Shown piece by piece: positions 44,344-53,627 of a stretch of 64,000 bases of DNA. How positions within the stretch are numbered: the first letter of the stretch is position 1; each line of letters begins with the position of its first letter. The notes beneath the pieces were generated by a model. That model saw nothing but the letters and a program-made list of their open reading frames with translations, was not told the origin of the DNA and searched no databases. This DNA is from Qipengyuania flava (GTDB lineage: Bacteria; Pseudomonadota; Alphaproteobacteria; Sphingomonadales; Sphingomonadaceae), in NCBI RefSeq assembly GCF_019448255.1, contig NZ_CP080410.1, positions 2,542,001-2,606,000 of the forward strand. The letters are read 5' to 3'. The position numbers and the translations under genes were made by a program.

Positions 44344-45681
44344 ATGGCTCGCAAGTTCTTCGGCACCGACGGCATTCGCGGCCGCACGAACGAAGGCGTG
44401 ATGACCGCCGCCACCGCCATGCGGGTCGGCCAGGCGGCCGGGACGCACTTCCTGCGCGGCGGCCACCGGCACCGGGTGGTGATCGGCAAGGACACGCGCC
44501 TGTCGGGCTACATGATGGAAAGCGCGCTGGTCGCAGGCTTTACCAGCGTGGGCATGGACGTCATCATGACCGGCCCGCTGCCGACACCGGCGATTGCCCT
44601 CCTCACCCGCGAGATGCGCGCCGATCTCGGCGTGATGATTTCCGCCAGCCACAACCCGTTCGAGGATAACGGCATCAAGCTGTTCGGACCCGACGGCTAC
44701 AAGCTGTCCGACGAAGCCGAAGCCTCGATCGAGCGCCTGCTTGAACAGGAACCGCTGCTGGTCCAGCCCGAACGCATCGGCCGCGCGCGCCGGATCGAGG
44801 ACGCCCGCGGGCGCTACATCCACGCGGTCAAGCAATCGGTGGCGGCCGATATCCGTTTCGACGGATTGAAGGTGGTGGTCGATTGCGCCAACGGTGCGGC
44901 CTACCAGGTCGCCCCCAGCGCGATCTGGGAATTGGGCGCGGAAGTGATCGCCATGGGCGTTTCGCCCAATGGCACCAACATCAACAAGGATGTCGGCTCG
45001 ACCTCCCTCGATGCGATCAAGGCGCGCGTGGTCAAGGAAGGTGCCGATATCGGCATCGCATTGGACGGGGATGCGGACCGGCTCATCGTGATCGACGAGA
45101 AAGGCGAGACGGTCGATGGCGACCAGATCATGGGTCTCATTGCCAGCCGCCTGAAAGCCCGCGGCGATCTGAAGGGCGACGGTGTGGTCGCCACGGTCAT
45201 GTCGAACCTCGGCCTTGAACGCTACCTGCAGGGCATCGGCCTAACGCTCGAACGCACCAAGGTCGGCGATCGCTATGTGCTGGAACGCATGAAGGAAGGC
45301 GGCTTCAACGTGGGCGGCGAACAGTCGGGTCACATGATCCTGACCGACCATGGTACAACTGGCGACGGCACGGTGGCGGCGCTGCGCGTGCTTGCCAGCC
45401 TGGTGCGCTCGGGCAAGCCAGCGAGCGAGCTGCTGCATGTCTTCGATCCCGTCCCCCAGCTGCTCAAGAACGTGCGCTATTCCGGAGGCGCCCCGCTGGA
45501 AAACGAGACAGTGAAATCTGTCATCGCCGAGGCGGAGAAGGAGCTAGAAGGCAAAGGCCGCCTCGTCATCCGCCCATCGGGTACCGAGCCGGTGATACGC
45601 GTCATGGCCGAAGGCGACGACGCGCAGCAGGTGGAAACGGTCGTTGACCGGATCTGCGACGCGGTAAAGGCGGCCGCCTGA
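44344..45681 (+). CDS. glmM: phosphoglucosamine mutase
   Basis: A 445-residue enzyme that converts glucosamine-6-phosphate to glucosamine-1-phosphate for peptidoglycan and LPS precursors. The N-terminal [20 protein letters not shown] is typical. The phosphoserine is Ser102 in [15 protein letters not shown], the Mg-binding loop is [17 protein letters not shown], the sugar-binding loop is [20 protein letters not shown], and the phosphate-binding loop is [15 protein letters not shown]. The ATG at 44344 (AGGAG about 11 nt upstream) is chosen over a GTG at 44314. Its stop overlaps the next start by one base. Confidence 0.97.
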   Translation: MARKFFGTDGIRGRTNEGVMTAATAMRVGQAAGTHFLRGGHRHRVVIGKDTRLSGYMMESALVAGFTSVGMDVIMTGPLPTPAIALLTREMRADLGVMISASHNPFEDNGIKLFGPDGYKLSDEAEASIERLLEQEPLLVQPERIGRARRIEDARGRYIHAVKQSVAADIRFDGLKVVVDCANGAAYQVAPSAIWELGAEVIAMGVSPNGTNINKDVGSTSLDAIKARVVKEGADIGIALDGDADRLIVIDEKGETVDGDQIMGLIASRLKARGDLKGDGVVATVMSNLGLERYLQGIGLTLERTKVGDRYVLERMKEGGFNVGGEQSGHMILTDHGTTGDGTVAALRVLASLVRSGKPASELLHVFDPVPQLLKNVRYSGGAPLENETVKSVIAEAEKELEGKGRLVIRPSGTEPVIRVMAEGDDAQQVETVVDRICDAVKAAA

Positions 45682-45908
45682 TGGCCTTGGACATGCGCCC
45701 CGATTGCGAGCGCTGCGGCACCGACTTGCCGGCCGAGAACACCGGCGCCTTCATCTGCAGCTTCGAATGCACTTTCTGCGCCGAATGCGCCGATGCGCTG
45801 GACGACATCTGCCCCAATTGCGGCGGCGAGCTGATGGACCGCCCGACGCGGGCAACGAAGCTGCACGAAAAATTCCCGCCCAGCACCGAGCGCAAGTTCA
45901 AGGGATGA
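45681..45908 (+). CDS. DUF1272 domain protein, small zinc-ribbon-like
   Basis: A 75-residue protein with eight cysteines in CERCGTD, ICSFECTFCAECA and ICPNCGGEL, a pattern that should bind one or two zinc ions. It belongs to the DUF1272 family, whose role is not known. It is translationally coupled at both ends: TGATG with glmM upstream and ATGA with thiD downstream. The charged C-terminus (RATKLHEKFPPSTERKFKG) has no recognised motif. Confidence 0.92.
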   Translation: MALDMRPDCERCGTDLPAENTGAFICSFECTFCAECADALDDICPNCGGELMDRPTRATKLHEKFPPSTERKFKG

Positions 45909-46732
45909 GCGAGGCGACGCCCCCTCCCCCGCGCATCCTGTCCATCGCCGGGTCCGACAGTTCGGGCGGGGCCGGTATCCAGGCGGACATCAAGACGATC
46001 ACCATGCTGGGCGGCTATGCCATGACGGCGATCACCGCTGTCACAGCCCAGAACACGCGCGGCGTCCAGGGCGTCGAGGCGCTGCCACCGCAATTCGTGC
46101 TCGACCAGGTGGAAAGCTGCCTATCCGACATCGGCGCCGACGCGATCAAGATCGGCATGCTCGGCTCCAGCGAGACGGCACGGCTCCTGGCCGAGCGGCT
46201 CGACAGCTTTGCCGGCCCGATCGTCTTCGATCCGGTCATGGTCGCGACCAGCGGTTCCGCCCTCGCCGATAGTGAGACCATCGCCGGGTTCGCAGCGCTG
46301 ATGGATATCGCCACGGTGGTGACGCCGAACCTTCCCGAACTGGAGGCGCTGACCGGTCGCAGCGGACTTGCCGAAGAAGACGTGTTCGATGCGGCAAAAC
46401 AGCTCGCCGACACCCATGGCGCGCAGATTCTGGCGAAAGGCGGGCACGCTGAGGGCGATGATCAGGTGATCGACCGGATCGTTTCACCCACCGGCAAGCT
46501 GGCCAGCTTCGCCCATGCCCGGATCGACACGCGGCACACGCATGGGACCGGCTGCACCCTGTCGGCAGCGCTGGCGACCATGCTCGGCTACCGCCAGCCC
46601 ACCACCAACGCGATCCGGATTGCCCGCGCGTTCACCTATGCCGCGATCGAGAACGCTCCAGGCTTCGGCGAAGGCTCCGGCCCGCTAGGCCACCAGGCCG
46701 TCCGCAAGCTGGAGCCTCCCGAAGAGGACTAG
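45905..46732 (+). CDS. thiD: bifunctional hydroxymethylpyrimidine kinase/phosphomethylpyrimidine kinase
   Basis: A 275-residue ribokinase-fold enzyme that phosphorylates HMP and HMP-phosphate in thiamine diphosphate synthesis. Features are ILSIAGSDSSGGAGIQADIK at the start (substrate/ATP fold), MTAITAVTAQNTRGVQGVEA, FDPVMVATSGSALAD, TPNLPELEALTGR and the anion hole/catalytic Asp-containing THGTGCTLSAALATML. The ATG at 45905 overlaps the DUF1272 stop. No TPP riboswitch lies upstream, as the gene sits inside the glmM operon. It converges on the LOG-family gene with a 4-nt overlap at the stops. Confidence 0.96.
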   Translation: MSEATPPPPRILSIAGSDSSGGAGIQADIKTITMLGGYAMTAITAVTAQNTRGVQGVEALPPQFVLDQVESCLSDIGADAIKIGMLGSSETARLLAERLDSFAGPIVFDPVMVATSGSALADSETIAGFAALMDIATVVTPNLPELEALTGRSGLAEEDVFDAAKQLADTHGAQILAKGGHAEGDDQVIDRIVSPTGKLASFAHARIDTRHTHGTGCTLSAALATMLGYRQPTTNAIRIARAFTYAAIENAPGFGEGSGPLGHQAVRKLEPPEED

Positions 46733-47619
46733 CAGCCCAGATCGTAGAAATCGCAAAGGTACTCCCACGCCTCGTCCGCGGTTTCGCACCAGCGGAACAG
46801 GTCGAGATCCTTCTTCGAGATCGTGCCTTCTTCGGCGATCGCTTCGAAATCGACGACACGCGTCCAGAAATCCTTGCCGAAAAGCAGGATCGGGATCGGT
46901 TTCATCTTGCCGGTCTGGATCAGTGTGAGCAGTTCGAAGAATTCATCGAACGTGCCGAACCCGCCCGGGAACACTGCCACGGCCCGTGCGCGCAGCAGGA
47001 AGTGCATCTTGCGCAGCGCGAAATAGTGGAAGTTGAGCGACAGATAGGGCGTCACATACTGGTTGGGCGCCTGCTCGTGCGGCAAGATAATGTTGAGGCC
47101 GATGCTTTCGCCCCCCGCCTCGCTGGCGCCGCGGTTGGCCGCTTCCATGATCGACGGGCCGCCGCCAGAGCAGACGACGAACTGGCGCTTACCGTTCTGG
47201 ATGATCGACTTTTCGGTCGCCATCTTCGCAAGCTTCATCGCCTCGGTGTAATACTTGCTCTTGGCGACCAGGCTCTCGACCACCTTGCGCTCGTCCTCGG
47301 GCAGGTCCTTGGCGCCTTCCAGCGCGGTCTCGGCCGCTTCGGGCGGAGGAATGCGGGCGCTGCCGTACATCACCAGCGTGGAGCCCACGCCGGCCTCGTC
47401 GAGCACCATTTCGGGCTTCAGCAGCTCCAGCTGGAAGCGCACCGGGCGCAGTTCCTCGCGCAACAGGAAATCCTTATCCTGGAACGCGAGCTTGTAAGAG
47501 GGATGCGCCGTCTGCGGGGTGTGAACCTCCAGACCCTTCTTTTCGAACTGGGCCTCTTGCTGGGCGGCGTAAAATTTGCGGTCCTGAATACCGCGACGTT
47601 GCTTTTCTTCTTCTGTCAT
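46729..47619 (-). CDS. LOG/TIGR00730 family Rossmann-fold protein
   Basis: A 296-residue protein with the LOG-family phosphoribohydrolase signatures: YGSARIPPPEAA at the first strand, VVCSGGGPSIMEAANRGASE and AVFPGGFGTFDEFFELLTLI (PGGxGTxxE). Homologues cleave nucleotide 5'-monophosphates such as cytokinin riboside monophosphates. The ~85-residue charged N-terminal extension (KFYAAQQEAQFEKKGLEVH) is typical of the longer bacterial subgroup. The ATG at 47619 is preferred over a TTG at 47655; neither has a good ribosome-binding site. tRNA-Trp lies immediately upstream on the same strand. Confidence 0.88.
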   Translation of the reverse strand: MTEEEKQRRGIQDRKFYAAQQEAQFEKKGLEVHTPQTAHPSYKLAFQDKDFLLREELRPVRFQLELLKPEMVLDEAGVGSTLVMYGSARIPPPEAAETALEGAKDLPEDERKVVESLVAKSKYYTEAMKLAKMATEKSIIQNGKRQFVVCSGGGPSIMEAANRGASEAGGESIGLNIILPHEQAPNQYVTPYLSLNFHYFALRKMHFLLRARAVAVFPGGFGTFDEFFELLTLIQTGKMKPIPILLFGKDFWTRVVDFEAIAEEGTISKKDLDLFRWCETADEAWEYLCDFYDLGC

Positions 47620-47674
47620 TTGGCGCGCGATAGGCCGCGCGTGCGTCAGCGACAAGTCATCGAAGAAAAGGAAA

Positions 47675-47750
47675 TGGCAGGGGTGACAGGATTCGAACCC
47701 GTGGCCCTCGGTTTTGGAGACCGATGCTCTACCAGCTGAGCTACACCCCT
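47675..47750 (-). tRNA. tRNA-Trp (anticodon CCA)
   Basis: A 76-nt cloverleaf on the minus strand with encoded CCA. Acceptor AGGGGTG/CACCCCT, D-arm GCTCAGCTGGTAGAGC, anticodon stem TCGGT/ACCGA with loop CTCCAAA, and T-arm CACGGGTTCGAATCCTGT. The anticodon CCA reads TGG. Confidence 0.97.
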
Positions 47751-47836
47751 GCAGGAGCCGCGCGCACTAGTATGAAGGCACGCGCTTGGCAAGGCGATAT
47801 CGCTGGCGCGCGCAAACTGTTATTGCCCTGCGCATC

Positions 47837-48520
47837 ATGCACGCCCCCGTTCCGCCACGGATTCCCGTCGAACTGCTGTTGCGCGCCTACAAGGGCGGCG
47901 TGTTCCCCATGGCCGACCACCGCAGCGACCCCGAAGTCTACTGGGTCGAACCGCGCGAGAGGGCGATCATTCCGCTCGATTCGTTTCGCGTGTCGAAAAG
48001 CCTCAAGAAGGTTCTGCGCCAGGATCGCTTCCGCGTGACCTGCAACGCCGATTTCGCCGGGGTCATCGCCGAATGCGCCGCCCCGCGCGAAGAGCACGCG
48101 GAAAGCTGGATCAGCCACCGCATCGAGGCGAGCTACAACAACCTCCACAGCGCCGGGCACGCCCATTCGATCGAATGCTGGGAAGGGAGCGAGCTTGTCG
48201 GCGGACTCTACGGCGTTTCCTTCAACCGCGTGTTTTGCGGCGAGAGCATGTTCAGCCGGCGCACCAACGCCAGCAAGGTGGCACTGTCCTGGCTGGTCGC
48301 GGCGATGCGCGAGGCGGGCTATGCCCTGCTTGACTGCCAGTTCATGACCGAACACCTGGCGACGATGGGCGCGGCGGCCCTGCCGCAGGCGCGCTATCTT
48401 GAACTGGTGGCAATGGCCGGCGGTTACCCGTCGGCGTCGCTGCCCGACACGGTTGCGCGGTTCGGTGCGTCTTCTTCGCCCGGGAAGCTCATTGCGCAGT
48501 CCTTGACCCAGACATCGTAG
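47837..48520 (+). CDS. aat: leucyl/phenylalanyl-tRNA--protein transferase
   Basis: A 227-residue enzyme that transfers Leu or Phe from aminoacyl-tRNA to proteins with N-terminal Arg or Lys, creating ClpS-recognised degrons. Motifs are LLLRAYKGGVFPMADHRSDP, VYWVEPRERAIIPLDSFRVS, ESWISHRIEASYNNLHSAGH, HSIECWEGSELVGGLYGVSF and FCGESMFSRRTNASKVALSW. The ATG at 47837 begins MHAPVPPRIPVELLL; an earlier in-frame start at 47786 would run close to tRNA-Trp. Its last 97 nt overlap the end of the convergent DUF2155 gene. ClpS, the matching recognin, is at 30.8 kb. Confidence 0.95.
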   Translation: MHAPVPPRIPVELLLRAYKGGVFPMADHRSDPEVYWVEPRERAIIPLDSFRVSKSLKKVLRQDRFRVTCNADFAGVIAECAAPREEHAESWISHRIEASYNNLHSAGHAHSIECWEGSELVGGLYGVSFNRVFCGESMFSRRTNASKVALSWLVAAMREAGYALLDCQFMTEHLATMGAAALPQARYLELVAMAGGYPSASLPDTVARFGASSSPGKLIAQSLTQTS

Positions 48521-48960
48521 ATCGGGTGCTCGACAACGTTGAGGCTGGGCGAATTCTTGAACAGCCAGCCGGAGAAGACCTTGAGGAAATTGTCCTCGCT
48601 CCCGCGCTCGCGCACCAGCAGCTGGACAAAGGCGCCGGTCTCGGCCGGCATTTCCCACGGCGCGGTGCGTTCGCAGGCCTGAAGCCGGACGATCACGTCA
48701 CCGATGCGCTGCTGCTCGCCGGGACGCAGCTCCAGGTCCTGGCTCACATTGTTTCGCTTGTTGAGCAGGCCGAGCGTTGCGACACGCTCTTCCATCGGTG
48801 TGCCGATGCCCGCCTCGGCCGCGGGCTGCACGGGCATTTCGCCCTGCTGGAGATCGTCAGGGATCGCGGTCTCGACCGCCGGGGCCGGCTCGCCCCCCTC
48901 GTCGCCGCAGGCTGCAAGAAGCAGCGCGGCCGTGCCTAGGGCAAGCGCCCCGCGCACCAT
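48424..48960 (-). CDS. DUF2155 domain lipoprotein
   Basis: A 178-residue predicted lipoprotein. The N-terminus MVRGALALGTAALLLAACGD carries a lipobox (LAAC, Cys18). An acidic linker leads to the DUF2155 core with ATLGLLNKRNNVSQDLELRP, GDVIVRLQACERTAPWEMPA and SGWLFKNSPSLNVVEHPIYD, VWVKDC. Function is unknown; the family is characteristic of alphaproteobacteria and follows the NDUFA12 gene. The ATG overlaps the NDUFA12 stop by one base. The C-terminal coding region is antisense to the last 32 codons of aat. Confidence 0.9.
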   Translation of the reverse strand: MVRGALALGTAALLLAACGDEGGEPAPAVETAIPDDLQQGEMPVQPAAEAGIGTPMEERVATLGLLNKRNNVSQDLELRPGEQQRIGDVIVRLQACERTAPWEMPAETGAFVQLLVRERGSEDNFLKVFSGWLFKNSPSLNVVEHPIYDVWVKDCAMSFPGEEDAPNRATVSGSDADG

Positions 48961-49358
48961 CACGCCTCGGGCGACCAGGCTTCGTAATCGCCCACGGCGC
49001 GCGCGCGCTTGCCGCCGCGTTCGAGGGCGCCGGCCGGACGGTAGGCTTCCGCCGTGCCGGTTGCGTTGGGCGTGAAATCGGCTTCCCAGATACGGGCCGG
49101 CGGAAGGTGGCTTTCGGGAACGTCGTCGAACGCCCCGTGCAGCCAGCCGTGCCATTCGCTCGGCACGCGGCTCGCATCGTTGGCGCCGTCGTAGATCACC
49201 CAGCGGCGTTCGCGGCCATCGCCGGTCTTCTTCTTGGAACGGTAGTACTTGTTGCCCTGCGCGTCGGTGCCGACGTGCTCGCCATTGCGCGAGGACCACA
49301 GGAGCGTGCCGATCGTGGCGCCGTCCCACCAGGTGAAGATCTTAGCGAGGAAGTTCAT
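48960..49358 (-). CDS. NADH:ubiquinone oxidoreductase subunit NDUFA12 family protein
   Basis: A 132-residue homologue of the complex I accessory subunit NDUFA12 (B17.2), found in alphaproteobacteria and mitochondria. Typical sequence is MNFLAKIFTWWDGATIGTLL, GTDAQGNKYYRSKK, RRWVIYDGANDASRVPSEWH, GWLHGAFDDVPESHLPP and the ending EAWSPEA. It binds at the matrix/cytoplasmic arm of complex I; the main nuo genes are not in this window. The ATG at 49358 is chosen over an in-frame start at 49427 that would overlap the DUF192 gene. It is the first of a coupled pair with DUF2155. Confidence 0.93.
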   Translation of the reverse strand: MNFLAKIFTWWDGATIGTLLWSSRNGEHVGTDAQGNKYYRSKKKTGDGRERRWVIYDGANDASRVPSEWHGWLHGAFDDVPESHLPPARIWEADFTPNATGTAEAYRPAGALERGGKRARAVGDYEAWSPEA

Positions 49359-49407
49359 GGCCGCGCGGTTAGCGGATTCGCGCGCGCGGGCCAAGAGCGA
49401 ACGACAC

Positions 49408-49938
49408 TTACCATTCCACCCTGTCACCCGGCTCGATGCCGAGCTCGGCCGCGCGGCCGCCGCGCAGCTCCAGGACGCCCAGCACCGGACCGACGGAATA
49501 GACCGAATCGAGCGAATAGGGCGTGGTCATGGCGGCGATATTGCTGATCGTGCGGTCCGGGCCGATGAAGATGATATCAAGCGGCAGCGGCGTGTTCTTC
49601 ATCCAGAAGCTTTGCGCGGTCGTGCCATCGTAGGGGAAGATCATCCCCTCGAAATCGCCGAGTTCGGTGCGGAACATCAGGCCGCGCGCCTGCGCTTCGC
49701 GGGTATCGGCCAGTTCGACACGGAAGCCGATTCGTTCCTCATCCGTGATGACCCGCAGGGGCACGATCGCCAGGCCGGAGACCGGATGGACGTCGGGCGC
49801 GGCCTGTTCCGTGATGGTGATCGGCTGGTCGTTGGACGATTCGGCCTGCGATTGCGGGGAACAGGCCACCAGCGCGACCAGGGCGGATAGCGCGCCCAGC
49901 CCCCTTATGGCGTTTCGTCCTGCGCTTCTGCGACCCAT
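49408..49938 (-). CDS. DUF192 domain lipoprotein
   Basis: A 176-residue exported protein. A basic N-terminus and hydrophobic segment end in a lipobox-like LVALVACSPQ (Cys26). The DUF192 core has FRVELADTREAQARGLMFRT, GMIFPYDGTTAQSFWMKNTP, LPLDIIFIGPDRTISNIAAM and VLELRGGRAAELGIEPGDRV, matching the whole family domain. The function is not established. The start lies 34 nt inside the end of recX, so the two are probably translated together. Confidence 0.92.
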   Translation of the reverse strand: MGRRSAGRNAIRGLGALSALVALVACSPQSQAESSNDQPITITEQAAPDVHPVSGLAIVPLRVITDEERIGFRVELADTREAQARGLMFRTELGDFEGMIFPYDGTTAQSFWMKNTPLPLDIIFIGPDRTISNIAAMTTPYSLDSVYSVGPVLGVLELRGGRAAELGIEPGDRVEW

Positions 49939-50489
49939 TCTTCCAACTCCTCGACACTGCGCGCCTCGATCGCGCGCCTCGCGTGTTCGAAACCATGGCC
50001 CGCCCGCAGCATCGCGGCAAGCCGCTTTTCAGCAAGCTTGCGCGCTTCTTCCGGCCCGAGGTCGGAGGGCCGCGCGTAGGGGCCGAAGCCGCGCTTTCGG
50101 GCCATCGTCTGCGCGGCGAGCCGCTTCTTCGCCTCATCGGGCGCGAGGGCCTGGCGCACATCCTCGCCTATACCGGCGGCTCTCAGGGTCTGCTCAACCC
50201 GGCGCGCACCATAGCCCCGGGCGGCCAATCCTTCCGCCTTCGCGCGGCCAAAGGCCTCGTCATCGACATAGCCCTTGTCGACGAATTTCGAGATCAGGGC
50301 ATCGAGGTCCGGCCCCTCTTCCCCTTCGAAACCGCGTTCGCGCAGCTTGCGCTGGAGATAGGCTCTCAGCTTGCCTGCGCTTGTTGCAAAACGCGCGACA
50401 TACGCTACGGCGAGCTCCTCGAGACGCGCGCTATCGAGGGGTTTTGCCCGGCGGCGTGCGCGGCCGAATGTTGCGCGTTCATCATCCAT
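49905..50489 (-). CDS. recX: regulatory protein RecX
   Basis: A 194-residue modulator that inhibits RecA filament growth and activity. Three-helix RecX repeats are recognisable: LEELAVAYVARFATSAGKLR, AYLQRKLRERGFEG, LISKFVDKGYVDDEAFGRAK and LAARGYGARRVEQTLRAAGI, with a C-terminal LRAGHGFEHARRAIEA. The ATG at 50489 (AGGAAT about 8 nt upstream) is preferred over one six codons earlier. recA is not adjacent, which is common in this group. It overlaps the DUF192 gene. Confidence 0.9.
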   Translation of the reverse strand: MDDERATFGRARRRAKPLDSARLEELAVAYVARFATSAGKLRAYLQRKLRERGFEGEEGPDLDALISKFVDKGYVDDEAFGRAKAEGLAARGYGARRVEQTLRAAGIGEDVRQALAPDEAKKRLAAQTMARKRGFGPYARPSDLGPEEARKLAEKRLAAMLRAGHGFEHARRAIEARSVEELEEWVAEAQDETP

Positions 50490-50621
50490 CGGCCATATTC
50501 CTGCCACAGTCCTTTAAGATTGGGAAACGCGGGAGAGCACGCGGACCTACTGGGTTTGCGTGAACATGAGCAATGAGGGAGGCCGCAAGGCCCCAGCAAT
50601 TCACGGGTATCGCCGACACTT

Positions 50622-52355
50622 ATGACCGACGCCGTTCTTACGCCGACGCCGAATGACTGCGACCTGCCGCGTCGCCGCTCGGACTTTGCGACCTTCAACG
50701 AGGCCATCGACTACGCCGCGCGTAGCGAGAAGGGTCTCAACTTCCACGACATGCGGGGCACGCTGGAGAAGGTCTATCCCTACGCGCAGATGCGCGAGGA
50801 CGCGCTGGTCATGGCGCGCCGCCTTGCCGGCTATGGCATCAAGAAGGGCGACCGGATTGCCCTTATCGCGGAAACCTGCCCCGAATTTGCCGCGCTGTTC
50901 TGCGCCTGCGTCTATGCAGGGGCCTGGCCTGTGCCCCTGCCCCTTCCGACCGGCTTCGGCGGCAAGGAAGGCTATATCGACCAGCTCGCCGTCCAGCTGT
51001 CGAGCTCGGATCCGGTGATCCTCATCTACCCGCCCGAGATCGCAGAAATGGGCAAGGCCGCCGCCGACCGCCAGGGCTGTGCCGGTGAAGACTGGGCAAG
51101 TTTTGCGGAACGCGACGCTCCCGATGTCGATCTGCCCGAAGCCAGCCCCGACGATATTTGCTACCTTCAGTATTCGTCCGGCTCGACGCGTTTCCCGACC
51201 GGCGTTGCGGTCACCCACGAAGCGCTGCTGCACAATCTGGCCGGCCACTCGGCCTCGATGGATTTCCGCCCGAACGACCGGGTGGTCAGCTGGCTTCCCT
51301 GGTATCACGACATGGGCCTCGTCGGCTGCTTCCTGTCGGTCATCGCAAACCAGGCTTCGATCGATTACCTCAAGACCGAACATTTCGCGCGCCGCCCGCT
51401 GGCCTGGCTCGACCTGATCAGCCGCAACAAGGGCACGACGCTCAGCTATTCGCCGACCTTCGGCTACGACATTTGCGCGCGCCGCATCTCCAGCCAGAGC
51501 CATGTCGCCGACCGCTTCGACCTGTCTCGCTGGCGCGTGGCGGGCAACGGCGCCGACATGATCCGGCCCGACGTGATGCAGAGCTTCGTCAACGCCTTTG
51601 CCGATGCAGGCTTCGATGCGAAGAACTTCAACCCGAGCTACGGCTTGGCCGAGGCGACGCTGGCGGTCACCGTCATGCCGCCGGGCGAAGGCATCCGGGT
51701 GGAGCTTGTGGAAGAGGAGCGCCTGTCCGGCCGTCCGCGCGACCTTTCCAAACCCGCCCGCTACCGCGCAATCGTCAATTGCGGCAAGCCGCTGCCCGGC
51801 ATGGACGTGGAGATTCGCGGCGAGAACGGCGATGCGCGCGGCGATCACCAGATCGGCAAGGTCTGGTGCCGCGGCAAGAGCGTGATGCATTCCTACTTCC
51901 GCAACGAAGAGGCGACTAACGACTGCCTCGTCGACGGTTGGCTCGACACAGGCGACATGGGCTACATGGCCGATGGATACCTGTTCATCGTCGGCCGCGC
52001 CAAGGACATGATCATCATCAACGGCAAGAACCTCTGGCCGCAGGATATCGAGTGGGCAGTCGAGCAGCTGCCCGGCTTCAACCATGGCGATATTGCCGCC
52101 TTCTCCATCGACACGGAGAACGGCGAAGAGGCCCCGGCCGTCCTCGTCCACTGCCGTGTCTCCGACCCGGAAGAACGCCTCAAGCTGCGCGACCAGATTT
52201 CCGATAAGGTTCGCGGCGTGACCGGCATGAGCTGCGTGGTCGAACTCGTCCCGCCGCGCACGCTGCCGCGCACCAGTTCAGGCAAGCTGAGCCGCGCCAA
52301 GGCGAAGAAGCTTTATCTGGCCGGGGACATCCAGCCGCTCGACCTGGCGGCCTAG
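50622..52355 (+). CDS. fatty acyl-AMP ligase
   Basis: A 577-residue adenylate-forming enzyme that activates a fatty acid as acyl-AMP, usually for transfer to an acyl carrier protein. Core motifs are YLQYSSGSTRFPTGVAVTHE (A3 loop), SWLPWYHDMGLVGCFLS (FAAL signature), NPSYGLAEATLAVTV, and WLDTGDMGYMADGYLFIVGR with KDMIIINGKNLWPQDIEW. The C-terminal lysine region RTSSGKLSRAKAK is present. The length fits FAALs. The ATG at 50622 follows a weak ribosome-binding site. No polyketide or ACP gene is adjacent, so the product (lipid tail, sulfolipid or other) is unknown. Confidence 0.9.
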   Translation: MTDAVLTPTPNDCDLPRRRSDFATFNEAIDYAARSEKGLNFHDMRGTLEKVYPYAQMREDALVMARRLAGYGIKKGDRIALIAETCPEFAALFCACVYAGAWPVPLPLPTGFGGKEGYIDQLAVQLSSSDPVILIYPPEIAEMGKAAADRQGCAGEDWASFAERDAPDVDLPEASPDDICYLQYSSGSTRFPTGVAVTHEALLHNLAGHSASMDFRPNDRVVSWLPWYHDMGLVGCFLSVIANQASIDYLKTEHFARRPLAWLDLISRNKGTTLSYSPTFGYDICARRISSQSHVADRFDLSRWRVAGNGADMIRPDVMQSFVNAFADAGFDAKNFNPSYGLAEATLAVTVMPPGEGIRVELVEEERLSGRPRDLSKPARYRAIVNCGKPLPGMDVEIRGENGDARGDHQIGKVWCRGKSVMHSYFRNEEATNDCLVDGWLDTGDMGYMADGYLFIVGRAKDMIIINGKNLWPQDIEWAVEQLPGFNHGDIAAFSIDTENGEEAPAVLVHCRVSDPEERLKLRDQISDKVRGVTGMSCVVELVPPRTLPRTSSGKLSRAKAKKLYLAGDIQPLDLAA

Positions 52356-52397
52356 GATCGCTCTTCGCTGCAAGGCTGCGCGCGCCCTCGCGGCGCG

Positions 52398-53417
52398 TCA
52401 GTCTATCACCCTGAGATAGAAATCGACCATCGGGCCGCGCTTGTGCCATTGCACCTGCGCGCGCGAGTGCGAGGTCGAGCCAAGTCGCTGAAGCAGCTTG
52501 AAGCCGGCCCCTTCGTGTGCCGGGGGTTCAATGGCCGAGCCGACATCCTCGTGCCAGCTGAGCGCAAGCTCACCACCCTTGCGCGAGACGGTGAGCGTTA
52601 TGCGTCCGCTATCGGCAGCAAGCGCGCCGTACTTGTGCGAGTTCGTTTGCAGTTCGCCCATGATCAGCGCGAGCTGCTGGACCGCGTCGTCGCCTAGCCG
52701 CCCCGAAGGAAGCGGGCCGACCTTCACGCGCTCACCCGCCCCGCTCGCATCGAGTGTCTGCGAGATCGCTTCTCCGATCGTGGGCGGCTGCGCGTTGTTC
52801 ATCGTCAGGATATCCTGCGCCCGCGCCAGCGACTGCAGCTTTTCCGTCAGACGCTCGGTCAAATCGGCTGGGTCGACCGCGTTGCGCGACAACAGCTTTG
52901 CCACCGAACCGACGACAGCCAGCTGGTTCTTCAGCCGATGGCGCATCTCGCGCGCGACCGTGTCGGAACGCTGCGCAAGCCTGGTCGCTTCATCCCGTTT
53001 GACGCGATCTTCGAGCGCTTCGTTCATTCGCAAGGTCACATCGTGCATCGAGATGAGCACGTGCGAAATCTCGGAGTCGCCTTCGACGATGGGCGACACA
53101 CTCACTTCCCACCAATGGGGGACGCCGGCCCGATCGGGAATGTAGCCATCGAAGCGATCGGTCTGACCCCGGCTCGCTAGCGAAAACGCTTCTTGCGCCC
53201 GCTGCTTGCGGTCGTCCGGCCACAGCTCCGTCCACACCCGCTCTTCGATCTCGGCAAAGCTGCGTGCCGCGAAAGCCTTCAGCCCATTGGGATTGATGTA
53301 TTCGATCCGGCCATCGAGATTGCACAGGAGAATACACTCGACCGTCTGGTCGAGTACGCCCCTGAGGACAGAGTTCGCCTTGTCGGCAAACCGCGTCATG
53401 AAAATCTCGTTGGTCAT
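52398..53417 (-). CDS. PAS-domain HWE/HisKA_2 histidine kinase
   Basis: A 339-residue soluble kinase. A PAS domain spans ~18-135 (GVLDQTVECILLCNLDGRIE, YINPNGLKAFAARSF; PHWWEVSVSPIVEGDSEISH) and is followed by the HWE/HisKA_2 dimerisation helix with His160 in AREMRHRLKNQLAVVGSVAK and a catalytic domain with LALIMGELQTNSHKYGALAA and GAGFKLLQRLG. No membrane segment or receiver is present. It is divergent from the TelA operon across 210 nt. As a third HWE kinase in the window, it may feed PhyR or stand-alone receivers; the ligand (flavin, heme or none) cannot be told. Confidence 0.9.
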   Translation of the reverse strand: MTNEIFMTRFADKANSVLRGVLDQTVECILLCNLDGRIEYINPNGLKAFAARSFAEIEERVWTELWPDDRKQRAQEAFSLASRGQTDRFDGYIPDRAGVPHWWEVSVSPIVEGDSEISHVLISMHDVTLRMNEALEDRVKRDEATRLAQRSDTVAREMRHRLKNQLAVVGSVAKLLSRNAVDPADLTERLTEKLQSLARAQDILTMNNAQPPTIGEAISQTLDASGAGERVKVGPLPSGRLGDDAVQQLALIMGELQTNSHKYGALAADSGRITLTVSRKGGELALSWHEDVGSAIEPPAHEGAGFKLLQRLGSTSHSRAQVQWHKRGPMVDFYLRVID

Positions 53418-53627
53418 GCACCCCCTGACACGAGTCGTAAGATACTAACATACCAATCGAATTTTACCGAATCCGGCGGGATTGCGCGGGCTGAGGCCGG
53501 GCGCAGAATTGCCTTGCCCGCCAAGGGGGTAGCGCGGCATGATCGCGATCGGACAACAAACCGCGCTTGAAGATCGTGTATTGCCACCCTAATACAGGAT
53601 AGAAGCCGCTTGGAGATACCCGCGCCC

